Of a stretch of DNA of 5,770 nucleotides, positions 1 through 5,770 are shown in pieces (position 1 is the first letter of the stretch; each line of letters starts with the position of its first letter). The notes under the pieces were generated by a model. That model saw nothing but the letters and a program-made list of their open reading frames with translations. It did no database searches and was not told where the DNA came from. A program made the translations under genes and the position numbers. The stretch is from contig SKVE01000906.1 of NCBI GenBank assembly GCA_007129635.1, positions 1-5,770 of the forward strand, given 5' to 3'. Origin of the DNA: Planctomycetaceae bacterium (GTDB lineage Bacteria > Planctomycetota > Planctomycetia > Pirellulales > Pirellulaceae).

Positions 1-758
1 AGGACTCGCAGATAAGCATCCAGATTCATCAGATCGTTCGTCGCCCGGTCAGAGATCAAACCCAAGTTGGCGGGCTGACCAGGTGAAGAGATGATCACGG
101 CATCCAACGGACCTTGGGGCGGTAAACCGGTATCAAAAAACGGTCGAGCCAACACAGGAAGTCCGCTGGCATTTGAAGCCATATTGAACGACGTTTGGTC
201 CGTGTCGCTCAGCAGGAACCTTCCGCCCACTCCCACTCGCTCGCATGGGTCCAGCCAAAATCCTAGGGAAAAACGGCCTGCCGATCGGAGATCCTCCCCG
301 ATACTTTCACCGCCGAATAGGATCGTCGCAGGGAAACCTCCTCCTTGCGTTATGTCCGTTGACGCAAGGGGTGGCAATTCGCGGCCTTTGCTCCACAACA
401 TCATGTAGTCCACGCTTCCCCACATGCGTGTGTACCCATCCTGCGAGCCGAAGCCATAACAACCACCACTGGAACAAGTAGCTGGGTAGGATTCATCTAT
501 CCGCGGTGTCGACGGCCAAGGACCATCGGCATTGGAATCCCCAAGGTAGCCCCCGAATCCCGGAGTCTCGGCCGGCTGGGGCGGTGGATCTTCGTGCTGG
601 ATAAAGCTTTCAAAGTTGCCAACATTGGGCGCCGAAACATGCCCGGAAAAACCGGCTCTGCGTCCCGAGCCATCCATGGCACGTAACGACGATGCGGTCA
701 AGAATTGTCCCATCAAAAAAATCGCCACGAAGGTCAGGATCGTTCTGTTTTGTTTCAT
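1..758 (-). CDS. BBP7 family outer-membrane beta-barrel protein, 5' part (runs off left edge)
   Basis: Reading leftward from an ATG at 758-756, 252 codons stay open to the window edge, so the C-terminal part is missing. Residues 1-27 form a signal peptide: K2 and R5 in the n-region, a hydrophobic core at about 7-20, and possible cleavage after SLRA. A Pro/Gly-rich linker follows (about 28-108, with C95 and C100). From about 112 the sequence resembles the planctomycete BBP7 (PF07585) family: W113-GSVDYMMLWSKGRELPPL, LFGG at 147-150, then RSAGRFSLGFWLDPCERVG at about 158-176 and LPVLARPFF at 200-208. The family is predicted to form an outer-membrane barrel; the function is unknown and the assignment is by remembered motifs only. 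An in-frame ATG at 779 is possible, but the start at 758 places Lys directly after Met, as expected for a signal peptide. I see no clear Shine-Dalgarno. The gene lies 274 bases after yggS on the same strand, so it probably has its own promoter. Codons look more AT-rich than in the operon to the right. Confidence 0.85.
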   Translation of the reverse strand, partial: MKQNRTILTFVAIFLMGQFLTASSLRAMDGSGRRAGFSGHVSAPNVGNFESFIQHEDPPPQPAETPGFGGYLGDSNADGPWPSTPRIDESYPATCSSGGCYGFGSQDGYTRMWGSVDYMMLWSKGRELPPLASTDITQGGGFPATILFGGESIGEDLRSAGRFSLGFWLDPCERVGVGGRFLLSDTDQTSFNMASNASGLPVLARPFFDTGLPPQGPLDAVIISSPGQPANLGLISDRATNDLMNLDAYLRV

Positions 759-981
759 CGCAATAACCCAATCGAACATAAAGTCAGGCGTCAAGCTAAA
801 AACTAGATCGACCGACAAAAGCAGAAACCTCAAAAAAAGCGGCATATTCAGTAAATTTTTCCTATCCCGCGCATTTTTGCCGTCGATGGCCGCCCTCGAA
901 GCACACCCAAAGATACTGGGCAGCGATCGCACCTGCGGATTCAGGTATCCCTTTGTTTCGGTTATAGCGATCGTTCAGATT

Positions 982-1000
982 CAGTCGATTATGCCGACTG
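982..1000. repeat. Inverted repeat, 6-bp stem, 7-base loop
   Basis: CAGTCG at 982-987 pairs perfectly with CGACTG at 995-1000 around a 7-base loop. It lies 33 bases beyond the yggS stop on the transcribed strand, in the spacer before the BBP7-like gene. There is no T-run after it on the minus strand, so it is not a classical intrinsic terminator. It could be an operator, part of a transcript end, or chance. Confidence 0.35.
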
Positions 1001-1018
1001 TCGGGCGCAGGCGGTATC

Positions 1019-1037
1019 ATTGACGATTTTCGTCAAT
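1019..1037 (-). terminator. Hairpin overlapping the yggS stop codon, possible weak transcript end
   Basis: ATTGACGA at 1019-1026 and TCGTCAAT at 1030-1037 are a perfect 8-bp inverted repeat with a 3-base TTT loop. The stem contains the yggS TGA stop (1035-1033). Its position at the end of a four-gene operon suits transcript termination or 3'-end protection. No T-tract follows on the minus strand (the next bases are GATACCGC) and the stem is only moderately GC-rich, so the intrinsic-terminator call is tentative. Confidence 0.35.
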
Positions 1038-1740
1038 TATCGACCCCCTCGAACAGGGCGGATCCGACGCGTACCATCGTTGCCCCCTCTTCGATCGCCA
1101 CCTCGAAATCGCCGCTCATGCCCATCGAGAGCTGGTCCAGACGGACCTGGTCGGGCACCATGCCGACCAAGCGGTCGCGCAGTTGACGCAGGGCGATGAA
1201 GTCGCATCGAGCCTCTTCCGGCTCGCTGCCCCAGCGGGCCATGGCCATCAGGCCGCAGATTCGCAGTCCGGGCCATCGGGCTGCTTGATCCAGCACCTCG
1301 GGCACCTGTTCGGGCCGGAATCCGTGCTTGGCTTCGTCGCCCGAAACATTGACCTCGATCAACACCTGGCAGGTCCGGCCGCTTTCAACGGACAACTGGT
1401 TGACGGTTTCCAGCAATCGCACACTGTCGCCGGCGTGCAGCAGGTCGATCCAGGGCAACGTACGGCGAGCCTTGTTGCGTTGCAGGTGCCCGATCATGTG
1501 CCAATGCACAGGCCGCTCGACCAATTCCTCGGCTTTCTTCCACAGGTGCTGTGGGCGGCTTTCGCCCAGATCATGGCAGCCGGTCTCCAGCAATGCCTCG
1601 ATCACGGCGGTGTCGACATACTTGCTGACCGCGATCAATCGGATCTCGTCGGCCCGACGCTGGCTGCGCTGGGCGGCCCGCTGAATCGCGTCGCGGACAC
1701 GAGCTACGTTTTCGGCAATGCGTTGGACGGTCGATGACAT
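1033..1740 (-). CDS. yggS: YggS/PROSC family pyridoxal 5'-phosphate homeostasis protein
   Basis: A cytoplasmic PLP-binding protein of the alanine-racemase-like TIM-barrel fold. The family carries no established enzymatic reaction and is known for buffering PLP and keeping amino-acid metabolism balanced. Counting from the ATG at 1740 (235 residues, normal for the family), the PLP lysine is K40 in IAVSKY, followed by DLGESRPQ (about 57-64), HMIGHLQRNK (about 81-90), EVNVSGDEAKHGF in mid-protein, and the C-terminal phosphate-binding block LSMGMSGDFEVAIEEG...VRVGSALFEG (about 204-232). All family hallmarks are present, with Tyr after the lysine where Thr or Lys is more usual. A TTG at 1749-1747 would add three residues and overlap the scpB stop; I prefer the ATG, which leaves a 5-base gap after scpB. 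It is the last gene of the operon, and its stop lies within a hairpin. Confidence 0.93.
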   Translation of the reverse strand: MSSTVQRIAENVARVRDAIQRAAQRSQRRADEIRLIAVSKYVDTAVIEALLETGCHDLGESRPQHLWKKAEELVERPVHWHMIGHLQRNKARRTLPWIDLLHAGDSVRLLETVNQLSVESGRTCQVLIEVNVSGDEAKHGFRPEQVPEVLDQAARWPGLRICGLMAMARWGSEPEEARCDFIALRQLRDRLVGMVPDQVRLDQLSMGMSGDFEVAIEEGATMVRVGSALFEGVDN

Positions 1741-1745
1741 GCGGA

Positions 1746-2513
1746 TCAATCAGGGGTGTTCGGAAGATCTTCGAGGCTGTCCATTCCAAACAGTTGCAGG
1801 AACCGGTGCGTGGTCAGGAAGTGGGTCACTCGGGGCTTCGAGTCGGTCCGTTCCACTCGCAACAATTCACGTCGCACCAACTGGCTGAGCAACCCACCGC
1901 TGGGTTTGCCTCGCAACCGGTCCACCTGCTGTCGGGTCATTGGTTGCTTGTATGCGACAATCGCCAGGACGTCAATAGCCGCCTGCGAGAGTTTGGCTGC
2001 TTTGATCTTTCCGTAAAAGTTGTTCCGCAGCGAGCCGAATTCCTCGCCCAAGGTCATCCGGTACCCCGCACCGACCGATTCGATGGTGTAAACGCAACCT
2101 TCACGCTGATAGAGTTCGTTTAATTCGGTGACCAGTTCGTCGACCTCCTGAGTGCGAACACCACGCATCAGCGAGGCGACGCGTTCGCTGGTCAGCGGCA
2201 GGTTCTCGGGATGCCCGACGAACAACATGGCCTCCAGGATACTGCGTGGAGTGATGTCGCACGGGACGGCCCCTTCTACGGCGTCTTGGGCATGCGATGC
2301 GCCGTCTGGCGAGTCCGTGTCGTCAAGATCGTCTGGCGGTTCTTCACCGATCGCATCGTCGGGCAGGGTATCGTACGGATCTTCCCCACGATTCAGCAGA
2401 TCCGCGTAGGCTTTGGTCAACTCATCCAGCGACAACCCCTGGTCTTCCGACGGATGCTGAAACTCATCCAACTCCAAGGACGGATCGACCGCGTCTTCTT
2501 CCGAATCGCTCAC
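1746..2513 (-). CDS. scpB: ScpB, segregation and condensation protein B
   Basis: ScpB is the winged-helix subunit that binds ScpA and Smc in the bacterial condensin complex, acting on the nucleoid in chromosome organisation and segregation. The product is 255 residues. An acidic, low-complexity N-terminal extension (about 1-85, rich in Asp/Glu, for example EEPPDDLDDTDSPDG) precedes the conserved core. The core shows SILEAMLFVGHPENLPLTSE (91-110), LSQAAIDVLAIVAYKQPMTR (175-194) continuing QQVDRLRG, and TTHRFLQLFGMDSLEDLP (234-251), all typical of the family. The start is GTG at 2513-2511. It overlaps the kinase stop in the four bases GTGA, and an AGGAG lies 10 bases upstream. The frame stays open further upstream, but that stretch is opposite-frame overlap with the kinase gene and has no ScpB similarity. 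Overlap with the kinase and a 5-base gap to yggS suggest translational coupling. scpA is not in the window. Confidence 0.93.
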   Translation of the reverse strand: MSDSEEDAVDPSLELDEFQHPSEDQGLSLDELTKAYADLLNRGEDPYDTLPDDAIGEEPPDDLDDTDSPDGASHAQDAVEGAVPCDITPRSILEAMLFVGHPENLPLTSERVASLMRGVRTQEVDELVTELNELYQREGCVYTIESVGAGYRMTLGEEFGSLRNNFYGKIKAAKLSQAAIDVLAIVAYKQPMTRQQVDRLRGKPSGGLLSQLVRRELLRVERTDSKPRVTHFLTTHRFLQLFGMDSLEDLPNTPD

Positions 2514-3583
2514 GACGCGTTTGCTCCTTTCATCACTAAGATCGTATCGCCGTCCGCGCTGTGCTGGGCGGCCAGCGCGATGGCGCCCTGGACCACGACC
2601 AGTTCCCCCAGCGCTGCGGGAACAATCCGTTGCGTTTGAGCCAGCGGGGGAAAGACATATCGAGACACCGCGTCCCGTAAAGGGGCAAAGAACAGGCTTT
2701 CCCCCGTCAACGAGACCCCGCCGCCGATCACGACGATTTCCGGCGCCAGCAGGGTGATCATCTGGGCGACGGCCCATCCGAGCACCTCCGCAGCGCGGCG
2801 CAGTACATTCAGCGCCAGTTGGTTTCCTTCGCTGGCCGCACAGGCGACGTCCTTGGCCGTCAACCGTTCCACGTCGCCTCCGCACCGCTCCAGCAGGTCG
2901 CGTCGGAACACGAGTCCGATATCCGGACGGTCGGCAGGCATCCGGCCCGCGTTTCGATCGATCGGCTGGGATTCGCCAGCACGATCCAGCCGCAGCGACA
3001 CATCCCCTTGAATCTCCGCCCTGGCAGCGGCGGCGATTCCCCATCCGCTGGCCAGCGATTCGACCGTTTGGTCGGCTCGATCCGCCTGAAGCCCCGGTCG
3101 CAAATGCCCGATCTCGGCAAATGCCGGCCGCCCCGCGCCTTGCACGCGGCCGTCTACCACATAGCCACCACCAACGCCGGTTCCCACAGTCACAAAGAAC
3201 AACGATCCATACCCTCGTCCGGCACCGAATCGAGCCTCGGCCAACGCGGCCAAATCGCAGTCGTTTCCAAGCGAGGCGGGCAAGCCCAACCTCTCGGAGC
3301 ACCAATCCACCAACGCATGATCGCTCCATCCGTCGATCTGATGACTCTGGATCACCCGACCCGCCACCGGATCCACGGGCCCGCCGAAACCGATCCCCGC
3401 GCGAACGGGGTGATGCCGCGCGATCAAATCGCGGCCCGCTCGCCGGATCTGACGCAGGATGCCGGTCGCGCCGTCGGCGGGATCGATATCCAAGCGGCAG
3501 ACGTCGATCAATCGGGCCTGCTCCGTGCCGATGCCCAGTTGCAGCTTGGTCCCGCCGATCTCGATTCCTAGATAAACCGACAT
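2510..3583 (-). CDS. ROK family sugar kinase homologue lacking the cysteine zinc motif
   Basis: A 357-residue cytoplasmic protein of the ROK family (glucokinase, N-acetylhexosamine kinases and related proteins), which phosphorylates sugars with ATP. The N-terminal phosphate-binding motif is GIEIGGTKLQLGI (6-18). GFGGPVDP lies at 66-73. The catalytic-base region is GNDCDLAALAEARFGAG (106-122), with D108 the expected base. TVGTGVGGGYVVDG (132-145) and the second nucleotide-binding motif VVIGGGV (284-290) are present. After AEIGH (156-160) the normal ROK pattern is a CxCGxxGC zinc site; here there are no cysteines, and the chain goes straight to TVESLASGWGIAAAAR (173-188). About 45 extra residues (about 190-235) account for its length over the usual 300-320. 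The ATG start has an AGGA 7 bases upstream. No DNA-binding helix-turn-helix is present, so a kinase is more likely than a repressor. The sugar cannot be told from sequence. It starts 33 bases after the ceramidase-like gene and overlaps scpB by 4 bases. Confidence 0.88.
   Translation of the reverse strand: MSVYLGIEIGGTKLQLGIGTEQARLIDVCRLDIDPADGATGILRQIRRAGRDLIARHHPVRAGIGFGGPVDPVAGRVIQSHQIDGWSDHALVDWCSERLGLPASLGNDCDLAALAEARFGAGRGYGSLFFVTVGTGVGGGYVVDGRVQGAGRPAFAEIGHLRPGLQADRADQTVESLASGWGIAAAARAEIQGDVSLRLDRAGESQPIDRNAGRMPADRPDIGLVFRRDLLERCGGDVERLTAKDVACAASEGNQLALNVLRRAAEVLGWAVAQMITLLAPEIVVIGGGVSLTGESLFFAPLRDAVSRYVFPPLAQTQRIVPAALGELVVVQGAIALAAQHSADGDTILVMKGANAS
2524..2528 (-). promoter_or_regulatory. 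Shine-Dalgarno AGGAG for scpB
   Basis: On the minus strand AAAGGAGC lies within the last codons of the ROK kinase gene, with 10 bases between GGAG and the GTG at 2513. It supports GTG as the real scpB start, since no in-frame ATG occurs until deep inside the conserved domain. Confidence 0.6.
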
Positions 3584-3616
3584 GGGAACGTCCTGTCCAT
3601 TGCCATCGTGAAAGCA

Positions 3617-5029
3617 TCAACTGGCCGATGCATGCAGGCTCCGCAACAGGTCGATCGAGGCCGCCGTCATCTCGGCCGCAGCCCCCGGGGTGAACGGGGG
3701 ATAATCCAGGATCTTGGGCACCGTGATCGCCGCATACTCACCGGCCTGGTAGGCGCGCGGGTCCGTCAAGTACCCGATGGTATCATCCGCGTAACCGACG
3801 ACCAGCGTGTCCACCAGCGGGCTGCCGCGCCGGATCGCTAATCCGTAAAAGCTGTACAGTTCGGCCGGATGAAACAGCAGGCCCACCTCCCCGATCTGCA
3901 AGGCGCCCAACGTGATCGGTAGATGCGTTTGGTTCAGATCCCGATCGCGATTGCCTTCGAACCAGTCAGCAGCAAACCCCGCGTTGACCCACGGCCCGCT
4001 GGCGCATTGCGACGGATCGTCGCGGTACGCGTTCAACCAGCCGCGAAATCGCTCCATATCGTACGGTACCTGCATCGGCGTCGTTCGCGCCTGCAATCGA
4101 TCCACCGCCACCAAACGCGTATCGTCCAACGCGCGGCAAATCGCGTCGTAGACGCCTGCGGTTGTCTTGTCGATGTCGCCGCGCCACGGATCGCCGTCTC
4201 CTGGGTTGACGTCCCCTGCATGGCCTTGCAGGTAGGACGCTTCCAGCCCGTGAGCCGCCTTGACTCGCTCCGCGACCGGCCCCGGCCAATCGGGCCCTGC
4301 CGCCTCGTCCGCATAACAGACAGGATGCGCTGAAAAGTGGTACCACAACAGGTCTCGCTTTGCTCCCGGACGTTGAAACAGCAGCACATGCACCATGGTG
4401 TCCAACCAGCGGTCTTGTTCGGTGCTGTCGGCAGCGAACAGCTCGTCGGTCTTGAAGTCCTGGGTTGTGCGGTTGTGATTGGCACCCACGGCTCGACTGC
4501 GTCCAACCCGCAACTGGGCAGGCCCCAGGTCGTCCGCGGCCATCGCGATCGCTCGGACCGTCTTCTCTTCGACGTCCGCCATGTACTCGACCGGAATGGC
4601 GCCCCATTGCCGCAGATAACAGAAGGCGGGCATCGAGTGGGTATGCGTTGGGCACACGCGGATATTCTGAGCCGCAATGCCGGTCCGTTGAGCAGCAGCC
4701 TGCTGGATGCGGGCGGTCATCTCCCGACCTACCGCTGCGACGTCCAACGATACCATCGCTGCGGTCACTCCCGCCTGTCGCAAGACCAGGGCTCGAGTCG
4801 CCGTGGGTTGGCGGATGCTGCGGATTCGACGCTCGTTGCCCGGGGACCGATGGTAGCCGCCCAGCTCGATCCCCACCGGCGGGGTAATGTCCACCACCGC
4901 CTCACCCACCTGAAAAGCGGCGTCCGACTCCGCCGTTCGCCCCGACCTGGCCACCGTAGCCAGACCCGTGGCAGCCAGACTGCCCAAAAACGTCCGTCGA
5001 GGAACACGGCCTGGATGATTGGAACTCAT
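3617..5029 (-). CDS. Tat-exported neutral/alkaline ceramidase-family (PF04734-like) protein
   Basis: A 470-residue protein, first gene of the operon. The N-terminus is a twin-arginine signal: RRTFLGS at 11-17 followed by a hydrophobic, Ala-rich segment to about 27, so the protein is exported folded. The mature part opens with VGEAVVDITPPVGIELGGY (41-59), typical of the neutral/alkaline non-lysosomal ceramidase N-terminal domain. Likely zinc ligands are His in CPTHTHS (H129/H131), H235 in HFSAHPVC, E390 in FHPAELYSFYG, and Tyr in VVGYADDTIGYL (Y413 or Y420). Authentic ceramidases carry the hexapeptide GDVSPN with the catalytic Ser; the equivalent here reads GDVNPG (272-277), so the nucleophile is absent. 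At 470 residues it is also shorter than true ceramidases (about 650-760), which have an added C-terminal domain. It is probably a metal-dependent hydrolase of unknown substrate, and 'ceramidase' should not be taken as its activity. The ATG has a GGGGG tract 6 bases upstream. Confidence 0.88.
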   Translation of the reverse strand: MSSNHPGRVPRRTFLGSLAATGLATVARSGRTAESDAAFQVGEAVVDITPPVGIELGGYHRSPGNERRIRSIRQPTATRALVLRQAGVTAAMVSLDVAAVGREMTARIQQAAAQRTGIAAQNIRVCPTHTHSMPAFCYLRQWGAIPVEYMADVEEKTVRAIAMAADDLGPAQLRVGRSRAVGANHNRTTQDFKTDELFAADSTEQDRWLDTMVHVLLFQRPGAKRDLLWYHFSAHPVCYADEAAGPDWPGPVAERVKAAHGLEASYLQGHAGDVNPGDGDPWRGDIDKTTAGVYDAICRALDDTRLVAVDRLQARTTPMQVPYDMERFRGWLNAYRDDPSQCASGPWVNAGFAADWFEGNRDRDLNQTHLPITLGALQIGEVGLLFHPAELYSFYGLAIRRGSPLVDTLVVGYADDTIGYLTDPRAYQAGEYAAITVPKILDYPPFTPGAAAEMTAASIDLLRSLHASAS

Positions 5030-5512
5030 GCGTCGCCCCCTTTGTCAGGTTTCGGATTTCCCCTCAGTAGCACCTACCCACGAGCAGGAATATCGACTCA
5101 TCATCGAACCAAGTCGTTCATTCTACGTATTTCCCGACGAACCACCAACCAGGGTGCTGAGTTCGTCCGCGAGGGCCACGGAGTCCCGCCACCCTTGCGC
5201 CAACGCCGCCCATGGGGCGATAACTCGAAACCATCTTCCGTAAAGTCTTCGAGCCAAGTAAATTGAAGGAGTTGGGATAGATTGGTTTCGCCGCATTGGA
5301 AAAGCTCGCGGACTCGATAGGAACAGGCCTCCATCCGCCCGGTTCGCGTCCAGCACTTCCAGTGCGATCAACCAGCGCCCAGCATGAAGACGCCTCGTCC
5401 GGCGCGAGACGCATCGACCAAACCCCAAGGTGACCACCCCAAAATTATGGGTTTCAGGACGTATTTCGACGCAGGCCCGTATCGGCTGACAAGCTGTGGC
5501 TCGACCAACGAC
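5030..5512. other. Divergent intergenic region, no convincing gene
   Basis: This 483-base spacer lies between the start of the minus-strand operon and the plus-strand gene at the right edge, so promoters for both directions should be here. I could not identify a convincing -35/-10 pair. Several short frames are open (for example minus strand 5101-5334 and 5118-5414), but none resembles a protein family I know and they overlap each other. The region contains inverted repeats: the bulged hairpin at 5136-5167, CTCGAA/TTCGAG at 5224-5229/5248-5253, and GCACT/AGTGC at 5353-5365. It may hold a dispersed repeat or structured RNA; this is suspicion only. Confidence 0.5.
5136..5167. repeat. Bulged inverted repeat / hairpin upstream of the operon
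   Basis: GACGAAC (5136-5142) pairs perfectly with GTTCGTC (5161-5167), and inside it CACC (5143-5146) pairs with GGTG (5153-5156) around a 6-base loop. This gives an 11-bp stem with a 4-base bulge (CTGA, 5157-5160) on one side. It sits about 107 bases upstream of the ceramidase-like start. It could be part of a 5' leader RNA, a dispersed repeat unit or a protein-binding site; the sequence does not decide. Confidence 0.45.
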
Positions 5513-5770
5513 ATGGATGCCCGTGAAACGTGCGGGGATACCGTCCCGCCCTGGCAACGCCAAGTCGGATCGATGGGCGTTTGCTGGCTCGTTCTTTGGC
5601 TGGTGGCCGTTGCTCCCGCGTGGTCTCAAGAGCCATCGCCCGAGCCTGAGGCATCGGCGGCGCTCGACGGAGATCCCCCAAGCGATCCAGAAGCCAATGC
5701 CCAAGACGCGGAGGATATCGGCCAGGAAGGCTCCGCAGACGAATCGGCCGAACAAGACGAACAAGACGAA
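5513..5770 (+). CDS. Secreted or membrane-anchored acidic protein of unknown function, 5' part (runs off right edge)
   Basis: From the ATG at 5513 a frame of 86 codons is open to the window edge. A hydrophobic segment (residues 21-34, MGVCWLVLWLVAVA) followed by PAWSQ looks like a signal peptide, with cleavage possible after AWS (residue 38). What follows is low-complexity and strongly acidic, rich in Glu, Asp, Pro, Ala and Ser (for example EPSPEPEASAALDGD), with almost no basic residues, ending in repeated EQD. Planctomycete exported proteins often have such a spacer after the signal. The start is uncertain: the frame is open back to a TAG at 5318, so ATGs at 5384 and 5447 are possible, as is 5573, which would put Met at the hydrophobic core. 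None has a good Shine-Dalgarno. It is divergent from the operon. The functional domain lies outside the window, so no family can be named. Confidence 0.65.
   Translation, partial: MDARETCGDTVPPWQRQVGSMGVCWLVLWLVAVAPAWSQEPSPEPEASAALDGDPPSDPEANAQDAEDIGQEGSADESAEQDEQDE
5750..5770 (+). repeat. 9-base tandem repeat encoding EQD units
   Basis: GAACAAGAC occurs twice in tandem (5750-5758 and 5759-5767), followed by GAA at the window edge. It is in frame with the plus-strand gene and encodes EQDEQDE. The array may continue beyond the window. Slippage at such a repeat would change the length of the acidic spacer without breaking the frame. Confidence 0.6.

Noticed and set aside
789..794. Minus-strand TTGACG as a -35 box for the BBP7-like gene
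   Set aside because: No acceptable -10 box at 16-19 bases, and the expected position runs almost into the ATG; too weak to annotate.
923..930. GCGATCGC palindrome in the spacer
   Set aside because: A single 8-base palindrome with no second copy of the full motif nearby; not enough to call a functional site.
616..1023. Plus-strand open frame of 135 codons over the BBP7 start and the spacer
   Set aside because: Half lies antisense to the BBP7-like signal-peptide region and the rest is AT-richer non-coding sequence; no domain or start signal.
1183..1737. Plus-strand open frame opposite yggS
   Set aside because: Antisense to a fully motif-supported YggS; no independent evidence for a protein.
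1747..1749. TTG as the yggS start
   Set aside because: An ATG nine bases downstream fits better and keeps the normal family N-terminus; the TTG would add only three residues.
2514..3620. Upstream extension of the scpB frame across the whole ROK gene
   Set aside because: The extension is Arg/Gly-rich shadow sequence in a different frame of the ROK gene; ScpB homology and the AGGAG support a GTG start at 2513.
4337..5266. Plus-strand open frame of 309 codons opposite the ceramidase-like gene
   Set aside because: It is antisense to a gene with clear domain motifs, and its translation shows no family features; high-GC shadow.
5123..5764. Minus-strand open frame of 213 codons covering the intergenic region and the plus-strand edge gene
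   Set aside because: Its start lies opposite the signal-peptide and acidic region of the plus-strand frame, which has much better protein character; the minus product has no recognisable domain and Arg-rich shadow-like composition.

Overview
The window looks like a piece of a chromosome from a planctomycete, most likely of the Pirellulaceae (Rhodopirellula-like). Three things point there: a surface protein of the BBP7 beta-barrel family, which is largely confined to Planctomycetes; a Tat-exported protein of the neutral/alkaline ceramidase family, which is abundant in this phylum; and the style of the YggS, ScpB and ROK homologues (for example GESRPQ in YggS). The species is inferred and was not tested by any search.

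Layout from left to right. Positions 1-758 hold the first 252 codons of a minus-strand BBP7-like outer-membrane protein that runs off the left edge. A 274-base gap (759-1032) follows, with two perfect short inverted repeats at its right end. Positions 1033-5029 hold four minus-strand genes, transcribed in the order PF04734 ceramidase-like protein, ROK-family sugar kinase, ScpB, YggS. Their junctions are 33 bases, a 4-base GTGA overlap, and 5 bases, so they are very probably one operon. Positions 5030-5512 are a long divergent intergenic region with no convincing gene but several inverted repeats and unusually open frames. I suspect it contains a dispersed planctomycete repeat. From about 5513 a plus-strand gene begins, with a hydrophobic export signal followed by a very acidic, low-complexity stretch, and it runs off the right edge.

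How the genes fit together. The operon mixes an exported hydrolase-like protein and a sugar kinase homologue with two housekeeping proteins: a chromosome condensation factor (ScpB) and a PLP-homeostasis protein (YggS). No common pathway is evident, so the arrangement may reflect shared expression rather than shared function. Two proteins depart from family hallmarks. The ceramidase-like protein has Asn where ceramidases have the catalytic Ser. The ROK protein lacks the usual cysteine zinc motif and carries extra residues.

I see no mobile element, CRISPR array, tRNA or rRNA, and nothing that amounts to a clearly new defence or biosynthetic system. The most worthwhile leads are the altered active site of the ceramidase-like protein, the atypical ROK protein, and the structured intergenic region at about 5100-5440.
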